A DNA stretch of 64,000 bases from Pandoraea sputorum (GTDB lineage: Bacteria; Pseudomonadota; Gammaproteobacteria; Burkholderiales; Burkholderiaceae). Numbering within the stretch: the first letter of the stretch is position 1; every line of letters begins with the position of its first letter. Position numbers and translations under genes: made by a program. The notes beneath the pieces are model-generated. The model had not been told where the DNA came from and did no database searches. It saw only the letters and a list, made by a program, of their open reading frames with translations. The DNA lies in the NCBI RefSeq assembly GCF_000814845.2, contig NZ_CP010431.2:5022001-5086000 (forward strand), read 5' to 3'. Of this stretch, positions 17,727-28,469 are shown in pieces.

Positions 17727-18374
17727 TTACGGACGGCTGCCGGTCGGGAACGGCCATGCCGCTGCCGGGTTCAGCGCCGTCTTCGGTGCAGCTGCAGGTG
17801 CTGCGGCCGGAGCAGCAGCGGCAGCAGGCTTAGCGGCAACCTTCTTGACGGCCGGCTTCTTCGCAGCAGGCTTCTTCGCGGCAGGCTTCGCAGCGGCCTT
17901 CTTCGCAGCAGGCTTAGCAGCAGCCTTCTTTGCAGCAGGCTTCTTGGCAGCAGCCTTCTTCGCAGCCGGCTTCTTGGCAGCAACTGCCTTCTTCGCGGCC
18001 GGCTTCTTGGCAGCAACCTTCTTCACTGCTGCTTTCTTGGCGGCCGGCTTCTTGGCGGCAACCTTCTTCACTGCTGCTTTCTTGGCGACCGGCTTCTTGG
18101 CGGCAACCTTCTTCACCGCTGCCTTCTTGGCAACCGGCTTCTTAGCAGCAACCTTCTTCACTGCTGCCTTCTTGGCGACCGGCTTCTTAGCGGCAACCTT
18201 CTTTGCTGCCGGCTTCTTAGCGGCAACAGCCTTCTTCGCTACCGGCTTCTTGGCAGCGACAGCCTTCTTCGCTACCGGCTTCTTGGCGGCGACAGCCTTC
18301 TTTGCAACGGGCTTCTTGGCGACAGCTTTCTTAGCCGCCGGCTTCTTGGCAACAGCCTTCTTAATCGTAGCCAT
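17727..18374 (-). CDS. Histone H1-like DNA-binding protein, Ala/Lys/Pro-rich repeats
   Basis: The 215-residue protein starts [16 protein letters not shown]. About residues 8-180 consist of degenerate AAKKP-V/A-AKKAV-type repeats, resembling eukaryotic H1 tails and bacterial AlgP/HctB-type proteins. It ends with an alanine/proline segment and [13 protein letters not shown], which I recall as a conserved ending in Burkholderiales homologues. Such proteins bind DNA non-specifically and help organise the nucleoid. A strong AAGGAG precedes the ATG. The repeats open every reading frame on both strands, so long ORFs here are artefacts. Repeat number is likely to vary between strains. Confidence 0.88.
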   Translation of the reverse strand: MATIKKAVAKKPAAKKAVAKKPVAKKAVAAKKPVAKKAVAAKKPVAKKAVAAKKPAAKKVAAKKPVAKKAAVKKVAAKKPVAKKAAVKKVAAKKPVAKKAAVKKVAAKKPAAKKAAVKKVAAKKPAAKKAVAAKKPAAKKAAAKKPAAKKAAAKPAAKKAAAKPAAKKPAAKKPAVKKVAAKPAAAAAPAAAPAAAPKTALNPAAAWPFPTGSRP

Positions 18375-18554
18375 GACAATACTCCTTAACGTGAGAGATC
18401 ACTCAAACGAAACTACCTGAGAAGGAAACCCGACCACCGTGCGGGAACCGCCGGCGAGCGGGCTATTCATCGGCGTACGCATCGGACTACGACCGCTTAC
18501 GCTAATGAATTCGGCGCTGCGCGCATGACGCTGACCGTATGTGGTCACGCGCGC

Positions 18555-18590
18555 AAAAAAATTGCCGGCGACATTGCCGCCAGCAATTCG
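18555..18590 (-). terminator. Minus-strand intrinsic terminator far downstream of nrdB
   Basis: On the minus strand AATTGCTGGCG (from 18588) pairs with CGCCGGCAATT (to 18560) with one mismatch, followed by seven T (18561-18555). It is about 600 bases past the nrdB stop and 180 bases before the histone-like start. It therefore isolates the histone-like gene from nrdB transcription. Confidence 0.75.
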
Positions 18591-18976
18591 ATTGTCTTGA
18601 GAAAGGGGGATCGCCAGATTCTTCGGGGGGTAGCTTGCCTGTCCCGTCATCGGGATGGAGGAGATTGCGATAGCGGATAAGCGATACAGCTTGCTATGCA
18701 CCAAGGTTTTTACGCTCCGTAACTACCAGCTCTCTGTCGCGGGAGGAAAGCAGTGAGTGCTTTCGTGTGTTCATCGAGACTGCAATTTATTTGAGCGAAT
18801 AATAATTCTTTTGTGATGCGATGTTAATACTTTGTGCGTAAAAAAGCGCACATCAATCGTAACGAAGAAGTCAATCTGTTGTATTTGATGCACATCACAC
18901 TCGCATGTCGATGCGTGCGATGCGTGTGTTCGATGTCTTCGACGTGCTCTGCTGTGTCTTCGACATGCGCTTCGTT

Positions 18977-19012
18977 GCGATCTCTGAAGCGATCTCCGAA
19001 GCAAACTTTGAA
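18977..19012. repeat. 12-bp tandem repeat, three units
   Basis: The units are GCGATCTCTGAA, GCGATCTCCGAA and GCAAACTTTGAA, back to back, with a further degenerate GCGAGAACTTCAA. Just upstream are a 9-bp direct duplication CGATGCGTG (18909-18926) and two GTCTTCGAC motifs about 20 bases apart. Confidence 0.7.
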
Positions 19013-19171
19013 GCGAGAACTTCAACGTGCGAGTGAGGATGATGTGTGTGACCGAAGTCTCTTCTTCGTCTTCTCTTGCATCAGTCACGCGTGCCAGGCA
19101 CGCACACATCACCCTCTCGAAACCCGCATGGATGCTCGCTTTGCGCGACGCATCCATTTTTCACTCAATGC

Positions 19172-20314
19172 TTAGTCCCAGCTCAGTGCGCCACCGGTCT
19201 GGTACTCGATCACTCGCGTTTCGAAGAAGTTGCGCTCCTTCTTCAGGTCGATCATTTCGCTCATCCACGGGAACGGATTCTCTTCGTTCGGGTAGAGCGC
19301 TTCGAGACCGATCTGTGCGCAACGACGATTCGCGATGAAGCGCAGGTAGCTCTTGAACATGCCCGCGTTCAGACCGAGCACGCCGCGCGGCATCGTGTCT
19401 TCTGCGTAGCGATACTCGAGCTCGACCGCCTTCTTGAACAGCTCGCGAATCTCTTCGCGGAATTCCGGCGTCCACAGATTCGGGTTTTCCAGCTTCACCT
19501 GGTTGATCAGGTCGATGCCGAAGTTGCAGTGCATCGACTCGTCGCGCAGGATGTACTGATACTGCTCTGCAGCACCGGTCATCTTGTTCTGACGGCCCAG
19601 CGCCAGAATCTGCGTGAAGCCCACGTAGAAGAACAGGCCTTCCATGATGCAGGCGAACACGATCAGCGAACGCAGCAGCTTCTGGTCAGCTTCCTGCGTA
19701 CCCGTCTTGAACGACGGATCGGCCACCACCTCAATGAACGGCAGCAGGAATTCATCCTTGTCGCGAATCGACGCCACTTCGTGATACGCGTTGAAGATCT
19801 CGGCTTCGTCCAGACCCAGGCTTTCGACGATGTACTGATAGGCGTGCGTGTGGATCGCTTCTTCAAACGCCTGACGCAGCAGGAACTGACGGCACTCCGG
19901 CGCCGTGATGTGGCGATAGGTGCCCAGCACGATGTTGTTCGCGGCAAGCGAGTCGGCCGTCACGAAGAAGCCGAGGTTGCGCTTGATGATGCGGCGCTCG
20001 TCTTCGGTCAGACCGTTCGGATCCTTCCACAAGGCGATGTCGCGCGACATGTTGATTTCCTGCGGCATCCAGTGGTTCGCGCAACCGGCCAGGTACTTTT
20101 CCCAGGCCCACTTGTACTTGAACGGGACCAGTTGGTTCACGTCCGTCGTGCCGTTGATCACGCGCTTGTCCGAGGCGCTCACCCGGCGCGTCGACTGCGA
20201 GGCGATCGTGTGCGGCGTGTCGTCTTGCGTGCCCAGAATGTTCGATGCAGGCGCAGCCGGTGCTGCGGCAGGTGCCGGTTTGGCGGTGGAGGTCTCTTCT
20301 TCCCAGTTCAGCAT
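19172..20314 (-). CDS. nrdB: Ribonucleotide reductase class Ia, beta subunit (R2)
   Basis: NrdB holds the diiron-tyrosyl radical cofactor that initiates ribonucleotide reduction in NrdA. The 380-residue protein has an Ala/Pro-rich N-terminal extension (about 1-50) and the R2 core: [17 protein letters not shown] (first Asp/Glu ligand region), [17 protein letters not shown], where Tyr159 aligns with the radical tyrosine and His155 is a ligand, and [14 protein letters not shown] with the later ligands. The C-terminal tail that docks to NrdA is present ([14 protein letters not shown]). The start is the ATG at 20314. It is separated from nrdA by an oppositely oriented epimerase gene. NrdR-type boxes lie about 325 bases upstream. 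Confidence 0.97.
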   Translation of the reverse strand: MLNWEEETSTAKPAPAAAPAAPASNILGTQDDTPHTIASQSTRRVSASDKRVINGTTDVNQLVPFKYKWAWEKYLAGCANHWMPQEINMSRDIALWKDPNGLTEDERRIIKRNLGFFVTADSLAANNIVLGTYRHITAPECRQFLLRQAFEEAIHTHAYQYIVESLGLDEAEIFNAYHEVASIRDKDEFLLPFIEVVADPSFKTGTQEADQKLLRSLIVFACIMEGLFFYVGFTQILALGRQNKMTGAAEQYQYILRDESMHCNFGIDLINQVKLENPNLWTPEFREEIRELFKKAVELEYRYAEDTMPRGVLGLNAGMFKSYLRFIANRRCAQIGLEALYPNEENPFPWMSEMIDLKKERNFFETRVIEYQTGGALSWD

Positions 20315-20606
20315 AGGGTCTCGGTCCGTTCAGGTTGATGCGAAACACGTTTGGCACGCGTATCGCCGAAGTGACAGATCAGCCGTTCGCGCACGAAGGC
20401 CGACGAAAAAATTGCGATATTGCTGCCGTCAATCAGAGGACGACGACGAAAAATCCGCGAGTGGCAATGCTTGGTATTGGGGGTAAAGCAGATTCGCTTT
20501 CGCGCAAATTTGAATGACAACGTCGACGATGACTCCGGTCCCGAGGCTGCAATCTTTGTCTTGCAACATCATGATCTCCCGACGTCGATCGAATGACTCC
20601 AATTTA

Positions 20607-20622
20607 GCACAATACCGTGATG
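20607..20622. promoter_or_regulatory. Half-conserved third NrdR-like box
   Basis: The left half (CACAATA) matches the NrdR consensus ACACwATATwTwGTGT, while the right half is poor. It is called mainly because it lies exactly 31 bp from the strong box at 20638. Confidence 0.4.
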
Positions 20623-20637
20623 CATTCCAGCCCATCG

Positions 20638-20653
20638 ACACCATATATTGTGT
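20638..20653. promoter_or_regulatory. NrdR box upstream of nrdB (strong)
   Basis: ACACCATATATTGTGT matches the consensus ACACwATATwTwGTGT at 15 of 16 positions. NrdR is an ATP/dATP-sensing repressor of ribonucleotide reductase genes that binds pairs of such boxes on one helix face. Confidence 0.88.
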
Positions 20654-20668
20654 CGAGTTATGCCGCCA

Positions 20669-20684
20669 CCACAATACCTAGTGT
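20669..20684. promoter_or_regulatory. Second NrdR box upstream of nrdB
   Basis: CCACAATACCTAGTGT matches the NrdR consensus except at the first position and the two central bases, and begins 31 bp after the box at 20638. That spacing of about three helical turns is the classical arrangement. Confidence 0.82.
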
Positions 20685-20903
20685 TTGCGAGCATACCGCC
20701 GTCACGCGACGTGCGGCCTTGCGGGACCGGCATCTTGCCACGAAACGACGTCGCACGACAGCGTTTGCAGTGCATCAAAATGACGCGCGGCTGCATTGGC
20801 GTATCCTGTGCGGCAAGCGCCAAAGCGTCGCGGACCGGAACACAAGATTTCGGCGCGCGCCACTGCCTCCACCTCCCCGGCGCCAACGAAGGAGATACTG
20901 ACG

Positions 20904-21884
20904 ATGACATCTTCACGCGCCGACGGCGCAAAGGCCCCGGCCACCCCGGGCGCCCCGGCTGATCAACCGGGTCCGACACCGCTCACCCTCACCCCCGGCA
21001 AACCGATCCGCCTTGCCAGGGGTGCGCTCATCGCCGAAGTGCAGCCGGGTTGCGGCGCGCGCCTGTCCCGTCTGGCGCGTCGCGACACCCGCGGCGACCT
21101 GTTCGACTACCTCGTACCGCTCGGCAACGAGCCATTTTCCTCCGACGAATGGCCCAAGGCCGGTGCATTCCCAATGCTGCCGTATACCAATATGTTGCGC
21201 GACGACACGCTGCACTGGCGCGGCAGCACCATCGCCGTTCACGAGGCGCCCGCCACCTCGAGTTCGTTGCATGGCTGGGGACTGCGACGCGCGTGGGAGG
21301 TCGTCGACGAAAGTCCGCATTGCTGCGTGCTGCAACTCGACAGCCCCGCGCAACCCGAATGGCCCTGGCACTATCAGGCCTACCTTTCGGTGACGCTCGA
21401 CGACCAAGGCGTCGACATGCAGCTCTCGCTCACCAACCTCTCGGCGCAGGAGATGCCTGCGGGGCTCGGCCTGCACCCGTACTTCCGCTGGCCCGCAGGC
21501 GCGCGCGTGACGTTCGAGTCCGAGGCGCTCTGGCGTTCGCCGTCTGAAGATATCCGCTGGCCGAGCGAGCAACGCGTGCACGTCGGGCCGATGGAAGTGG
21601 TGTCGGTCGGTGGTGGCCTCGATACGGGCGGACGTTCGACGTGGTTTGCCGAAGTCCCCACTGAGTCGGGACGCTTCGACGCCCGCATCGACTATGCGGG
21701 CGGGCTGCGCAGCGCCACCGTACGCAGCGACGATGCCACCTGGCTCGTCCTGCACTCGCCTGCGGGTCGCCCCTATCTCTGTCTGGAGCCATCGACGCAT
21801 CGCGTGGGCGAGTTCGACACCGACCACGCAGTACTCGCTCACGGTCAGACGCTCGATCTGTCGATGCGAATCGATCTGGCCTGA
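20904..21884 (+). CDS. Aldose 1-epimerase family protein
   Basis: The 326-residue protein has the galactose mutarotase-like fold signatures: RLSRLARRDTRGDLFDYLVPLG, FPMLPYTNMLRD, SSLHGWGLRRAWEV with a catalytic-type histidine, and LGLHPYFRWPAGARV. It probably interconverts anomers of a hexose or hexose phosphate; the exact sugar is unknown. AAGGAG precedes the ATG at 20904. Its placement between nrdB and nrdA on the opposite strand breaks up the usual nrdAB operon. The first 35 residues are a low-complexity extension, so a later start is possible. Confidence 0.85.
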   Translation: MTSSRADGAKAPATPGAPADQPGPTPLTLTPGKPIRLARGALIAEVQPGCGARLSRLARRDTRGDLFDYLVPLGNEPFSSDEWPKAGAFPMLPYTNMLRDDTLHWRGSTIAVHEAPATSSSLHGWGLRRAWEVVDESPHCCVLQLDSPAQPEWPWHYQAYLSVTLDDQGVDMQLSLTNLSAQEMPAGLGLHPYFRWPAGARVTFESEALWRSPSEDIRWPSEQRVHVGPMEVVSVGGGLDTGGRSTWFAEVPTESGRFDARIDYAGGLRSATVRSDDATWLVLHSPAGRPYLCLEPSTHRVGEFDTDHAVLAHGQTLDLSMRIDLA

Positions 21885-21914
21885 TCCGAAAACGGACGTT
21901 GGCCGCAGCCAAAG

Positions 21915-21950
21915 AAAAACCCCGTCGCCCTTTCGGATCGACGGGGTTTT
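21915..21950. terminator. Bidirectional terminator, epimerase gene / nrdA
   Basis: AAAACCCCGTCG (21916-21927) pairs with CGACGGGGTTTT (21939-21950). A and T runs on both sides allow it to end both the rightward epimerase gene and the leftward nrdA transcript. Confidence 0.9.
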
Positions 21951-21999
21951 CCCGAGGACGCGTGCCGCATGTGACATGCGGCACCGCATCACAAACAAC

Positions 22000-24951
<2,952 letters not shown>

Positions 24952-25189
24952 GTAAAAACTCCCGTTCCAATGAGATGGTGCTGTTAGCGCACTTCCACCA
25001 GCAATACTGAGTACTGAAGTCGGCAAAAATGCGCCCTGGGGGCGCCGATGGAGCGAAGTGCTGAACACCGCACGACCGACGGACGGCCAAGGGTTCGAGG
25101 TGTCCGCTGCACGGCTTTGCTGCTGTGCCGCCCCACAAAACGCCGCAGGACAAGCACGGTATTGATGGATCTTGCTTCCCGGTCACTGA

Positions 25190-25205
25190 CCACTATATGT
25201 AGTGG
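25190..25205. promoter_or_regulatory. NrdR box upstream of nrdA
   Basis: CCACTATATGTAGTGG matches the NrdR consensus at 13 of 16 positions, differing only at the ends and one central base, and is nearly palindromic. Confidence 0.88.
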
Positions 25206-25220
25206 TTGGGGGCCGGATTG

Positions 25221-25236
25221 GCACTAAGTATAGTGG
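25221..25236. promoter_or_regulatory. Second NrdR box upstream of nrdA
   Basis: GCACTAAGTATAGTGG matches the consensus at both half-sites (CACTA and TATAGTG). It starts exactly 31 bp after the first box. On the minus strand TATACT inside it could serve as a -10 element, which would place the operator over the promoter. Confidence 0.82.
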
Positions 25237-25325
25237 AGATGACGCACTCCGCAAACTCAAAAATTTCATTCCCGGGAAGGCCCGTCGGGTCTTCGTGTCA
25301 AGCAAAACCTGCCGCCCGGTGAGGG

Positions 25326-25925
25326 TTAATCTGCCTTCTGAAACGGCAACGCCTGCGCTTCCAGCGCGGCCATCCGCCGCAGCCGTTGCCACTCGAAGTG
25401 TGGCCCCGGGTCCGTCTTCCGACCAGGTGCTATATCGGCATGTCCGGCCACGGCTTGAATCGGATAATGCTCACGCAAAACACGCGTAAGCGCCGCCAAT
25501 GTCGCGTACTGCGCCGCCGTGAAAGGCACGTCGTCCGTCCCTTCCAATTCGACGCCGATCGAGAAATCGTTGCAGCGCGTGCGTCCCTCGAACGACGACG
25601 CCCCCGCATGCCACGCCCGCGCATCGCATGAAACGAACTGTTGCAACGCACCATCGCGACGCACCAGAAAATGCGACGACACGTGCACGCCGCGAATCTC
25701 GTCGAAGAACGGATGCGCGTCGTGATCGAGCCGATTCTGGAAGAACGCCGGAATCTCGTCGCCGCCGAATTGCCCCGGCGGCAGCGAGATGTTGTGGACC
25801 ACGAGCAAGCCGATGGGCATGCCTTGTGGACGCACGTCGAAGTTCGGCGACGGCAGGCGCTCTGCCTCCCGCACCCATCCTTGCGCGTCGAGTGTGAGCG
25901 CTGGCAGTTTGTCCGGCGCGTTCAT
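25326..25925 (-). CDS. ampD: 1,6-anhydro-N-acetylmuramyl-L-alanine amidase
   Basis: AmpD is the cytosolic zinc amidase that cleaves peptide from anhydro-muropeptides during wall recycling; its loss derepresses AmpC-type beta-lactamases in bacteria with AmpR. The 199-residue protein has LLVVHNISLPPGQFGG (first zinc His), VSSHFLVRRDG, NDFSIGVELEGTDDVPFT and VAGHADIAPGRKTDPGPHFEW with the second His and Asp ligands. The ATG at 25925 gives the usual length. It lies upstream of nrdA on the same strand but is separated by the NrdR-controlled promoter. Confidence 0.95.
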   Translation of the reverse strand: MNAPDKLPALTLDAQGWVREAERLPSPNFDVRPQGMPIGLLVVHNISLPPGQFGGDEIPAFFQNRLDHDAHPFFDEIRGVHVSSHFLVRRDGALQQFVSCDARAWHAGASSFEGRTRCNDFSIGVELEGTDDVPFTAAQYATLAALTRVLREHYPIQAVAGHADIAPGRKTDPGPHFEWQRLRRMAALEAQALPFQKAD

Positions 25926-26426
25926 GCGTCTGCCCTCGAACGCGTGGCGGCGTCGACATCCATGCACCGTCCGAATCGACTCATCGATGAAGACGAGGTA
26001 GATAGCAGCGGGGCAAACGACCGGAGCGAAACGTTAGGGGACGCAGATGACTGGAGCATGACGGGCACAACGAACTCCCGTAGAGCGAGGGGTGGCATTG
26101 TAGCCCACTTGGCGTGACGTCGCCGGTGACCGGCCCGGCCGGAGAGTCCGCCGCGAGGCAAGCGAAGTCCCAGTGTCATGTGGGACTTCGTCCGAAACAA
26201 GTCGAAAAATAAAAAGGAAATTCCCAAAGAAGAAGCCCCTCGCCTGACCTGGCCGAGAGGCTTCCGTGGGCGTGTCCACGCCCGGGGATGGCGCCGCTCT
26301 CGTGTCATACAACACGGACACCCTCCCGCGCCGCTCACAGGTGCGACGCTAATGGCCGTTGCCGGCCGGTAAAACGCGTTTGCACTCTCGATACCGTCAC
26401 TGTCCTTGGTCTCCCTCCGTTCGATT
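25926..26426. other. Intergenic region with several hairpins
   Basis: No gene is supported in these 501 bases. Hairpins lie at 26164-26189 (9-bp perfect stem), 26232-26264 (11-bp stem, one mismatch) and 26268-26283. An AT-rich tract lies between the first two (about 26200-26225). The middle hairpin may terminate the membrane protein gene at 26427. A small RNA is possible but I see no defining motif. Confidence 0.45.
26232..26264 (-). terminator. Candidate terminator downstream of the 26.4-kb membrane protein gene
   Basis: On the minus strand GAAGCCTCTCG pairs with CGAGGGGCTTC (one mismatch), followed by TTCTTTGGG and, further on, a T-rich tract. The U-tract is imperfect, so efficiency is uncertain. 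Confidence 0.5.
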
Positions 26427-26945
26427 TCAGGGGAACGCCGGAATCGCGGCCTCGATGCCCTCCATATGGGCTTCGGGGTGATGCTCCTTGAGCATCTCGC
26501 GAATCTCCTCGACGCGGCTCTCGCGCACATCCACCATCAGCAGAATCATGCCGCGCTCCAGCGGTTCACGAAACGCCTTGAGTCGCGAGTTGGGCACCGA
26601 GACACCGATCATGCTCGACACCCATGCGCCGAACAGCGCGCCGAGCGGTGCCGTCGCGATCATCAACTCCCATTGGGGACGTGTGCCCACGATGGGGAAA
26701 AACGCCGCGACTGCACCGACTGCCAGACCACAGAAGCCACCGATCACGAGCCCGGCTTCGGCGCCGTGCACGATATCGGAAGTCTGTAGCAGGTTAGCCT
26801 CGTGCAGTCCCTCCAGGTCCATTTCGTCACGTGCCATAAAGTGGATGTGACGCTCCTCGACTCGGGCGAGCAACAGATCGCTCATCGTGCGCTGGGCACT
26901 GGCCAGATCGGGAAGAAGGAAATACATCCGTCTGCGCATTAGCAT
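26427..26945 (-). CDS. Small membrane protein with glycine-rich TM pair, unknown function
   Basis: The 172-residue protein has a cytosolic N-terminal region (MYFLLPDLASAQRTMSDLLLARVEERHIHFMARDEMDLEGLHEANL). Two membrane helices follow (AGLVIGGFCGLAVGAVAAFFPIVG and IATAPLGALFGAWVSSMIGVSV), then a C-terminal domain ending in MILLMVDVRESRVEEIREMLKEHHPEAHMEGIEAA that looks like a ferredoxin-like regulatory domain. AGGAGGGC precedes the ATG at 26945, deciding the start against a longer frame to 27140. I recall homologues in Burkholderiales, without known function. Confidence 0.75.
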   Translation of the reverse strand: MLMRRRMYFLLPDLASAQRTMSDLLLARVEERHIHFMARDEMDLEGLHEANLLQTSDIVHGAEAGLVIGGFCGLAVGAVAAFFPIVGTRPQWELMIATAPLGALFGAWVSSMIGVSVPNSRLKAFREPLERGMILLMVDVRESRVEEIREMLKEHHPEAHMEGIEAAIPAFP

Positions 26946-27170
26946 ATTGCGCCCTCCTGTCGTCGCCCCGTCCGCCTGTAAGACCGCTTCAACGCAACTC
27001 GACGAATGGGGTCGGTTACTGTGTTTTAGTGCATGCGACAGGCATGCGCAAGCCGACGCACGTCGCGAGCGGCAACGCACGGCGTTCACAGGAAAACAGG
27101 GGCATGGGCGCGATGAGCAGAGATGCGCGCAGATGCGCAATCGCTGCGCGGACGGGCCGCGCAGCAGGAC

Positions 27171-27467
27171 TCAGACGCGGTGTTCGCGCGCGAGGTAGGC
27201 GTCGCGATGCGCGGTGCTGCAAAAGTGTTTGCCGCCAGCGCCCGACAGCGATTCGCTTTCGGGAAGATAGGTATCGCACTCGCTGCAACGCACCATGCGC
27301 TCGGCGGGCGGCAGCGATTGCTGAGTCGTGGTCTGGCCACCATTGCCCTGCGGCGTGCGCATGCGCTCATTTCGTTGGGGGCCTTCGGAATTGCGCTTAC
27401 GCTCGTTGTGGCGCATCCACCACGTTCCGGCAATAAGGAGCAACAGTAACAGCAGGATATTGCGCAT
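27171..27467 (-). CDS. PP0621-family small membrane protein with zinc-ribbon-like C-terminus
   Basis: The 98-residue protein has an N-terminal membrane helix (MRNILLLLLLLIAGTWW), a charged polar linker and a C-terminal Cys-containing motif CSECDTYLPESES...HFCSTAHRDAYLAREHRV, consistent with a small metal-binding knuckle. It lies 6 bases downstream of the CcsA-like gene on the same strand, so the two are almost certainly co-transcribed. That neighbour suggests, weakly, a role in heme or cytochrome handling. Confidence 0.75.
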   Translation of the reverse strand: MRNILLLLLLLIAGTWWMRHNERKRNSEGPQRNERMRTPQGNGGQTTTQQSLPPAERMVRCSECDTYLPESESLSGAGGKHFCSTAHRDAYLAREHRV

Positions 27468-27473
27468 CGCGCT

Positions 27474-28358
27474 TCAAGTCTCCGTCATGCGATGCAGCAC
27501 CACCTCAAGCACGAAGCGAGAACCGACATACGCCAGCAACAGCGCCACGAACGACGCCAGAACCCAACGCAGCGCGACCTTGCCGCGCCACCCGTAAAAA
27601 TGCCGCCCCAGCAGCACCGCGCCGAACATCAGCCACGACACCACCGCGAACACGGTCTTATGATCGATGCGCACCGCGCGCCCGAAGAGCGCCTCGGAGA
27701 ACATCACGCCGGAGATCAGCGTCAGCGTGAGCAGCACGAACCCCGCGCCGATCAGACGGAACAGCAGCTTCTCCATCGTGAGCAGCGGCGGCAGCGTCTC
27801 AAGCCAGCGCGAGAGCCAGCCCGTCGCCTCATTGCTGCGCGACGGATGCAGTTGCCGTTCGGCATAGATCATCAGCAATGCGTGCAGCGCCGCCAGCGCG
27901 AACAGACCGTAAGCCATGTTGGCGATGATGAAGTGCGCCTTGAACACCGGATTGGCGGCAAAGCCCAGAATGCGCACGTCCGGAAAGATCATCGGCAACA
28001 GACACGCGACGGCCGCCACGGGTGTGACCATCAGTCGCAGGCTCTCGAGCGGGAAAAAGAAACTCTCGATCCAGTAGATGCCGACCGAGAGCCACAACAT
28101 GGCCGAGAGCATGTACGCGAAACCGAAGTGCATGCTGTCGGCGCGGAAGATCGTCTGATGCAGCAACACCCCGTGCAGCACGAGCGCGGCGAACAGCGAA
28201 AGCTGCATCGGCCAGCGTGAGGGCGTGCCCGTGACAGGCGCAGGCGCGACTTGACCGCCCGCGAGTGCGAGCGCGGCGTCGCGCCGGTATCCTTGCCACG
28301 AACAAACCGCCAACCCGGCGTAGAGGATGGCGGTCAGCGCATACAGTAAAATAGTCAT
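27474..28358 (-). CDS. CcsA/YpjD-like cytochrome c assembly family membrane protein
   Basis: The 294-residue integral membrane protein has about eight hydrophobic segments. It includes histidine and tryptophan positions typical of CcsA/CcmC-like heme-handling proteins (LFAALVLHGVLLHQTI, HFIIANMAYGLFALAALHALLMIY, KTVFAVVSWLMFGAVLLGRHFYGWRGKVALRW). E. coli YpjD has the same layout and is found next to ffh, as here, where ffh starts divergently 112 bases away. A role in heme handling is inference; YpjD itself is not well characterised. Confidence 0.85.
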   Translation of the reverse strand: MTILLYALTAILYAGLAVCSWQGYRRDAALALAGGQVAPAPVTGTPSRWPMQLSLFAALVLHGVLLHQTIFRADSMHFGFAYMLSAMLWLSVGIYWIESFFFPLESLRLMVTPVAAVACLLPMIFPDVRILGFAANPVFKAHFIIANMAYGLFALAALHALLMIYAERQLHPSRSNEATGWLSRWLETLPPLLTMEKLLFRLIGAGFVLLTLTLISGVMFSEALFGRAVRIDHKTVFAVVSWLMFGAVLLGRHFYGWRGKVALRWVLASFVALLLAYVGSRFVLEVVLHRMTET

Positions 28359-28469
28359 GTTTGAAGTTTACACCAGCCCATGAGGGGCGCGCTGCCGTGC
28401 TTGCCACCGCCGTCTACGGCCCGGGGGGCAGGCAACCGAGGCCGCTGAAGGTCTTACAGGATACGTTTC

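Larger units (their letters stand above)
18375..19171. other. Long repeat-bearing spacer between the histone-like gene and nrdB
   Basis: I cannot support a gene in these roughly 800 bases. The part nearest the histone-like gene must hold its promoter. A minus-strand terminator sits at 18555-18590. The part next to nrdB is AT-richer, with a 9-bp direct duplication (18909-18926), two copies of a GTCTTCGAC motif and a 12-bp tandem repeat (18977-19012). A minus-strand frame at 18771-19157 (128 codons) starts 15 bases after the nrdB stop but is arginine/serine/histidine-rich and unrecognised. Confidence 0.55.
20315..20903. other. Divergent intergenic region, nrdB / aldose epimerase
   Basis: This 589-base region has no supported gene. 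It carries a phased array of NrdR-like boxes at 20607-20684. The stretch between the boxes and the nrdB start would be a long leader. The last 220 bases before the epimerase ATG must hold its promoter; AAGGAG sits at 20888-20893. Confidence 0.5.
24952..25325. other. nrdA upstream region
   Basis: This 374-base gap between ampD and nrdA has no supported gene. It carries a pair of NrdR boxes (25190-25236) and about 240 bases of leader between the boxes and the nrdA start. Confidence 0.6.

Noticed and set aside
17698-18420. Long plus-strand frames over the histone-like gene (240 and 228 codons)
   Set aside because: They are by-products of the KKP/AAK repeats read on the opposite strand. They lack ribosome binding sites, and the products are implausible Phe/Ala- or Leu/Gly-rich repeats.
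18771-19157. 128-codon minus-strand frame just after nrdB
   Set aside because: Composition is driven by short direct repeats, no domain is recognised and a terminator, not a gene, follows. I kept it only as a note in the spacer finding.
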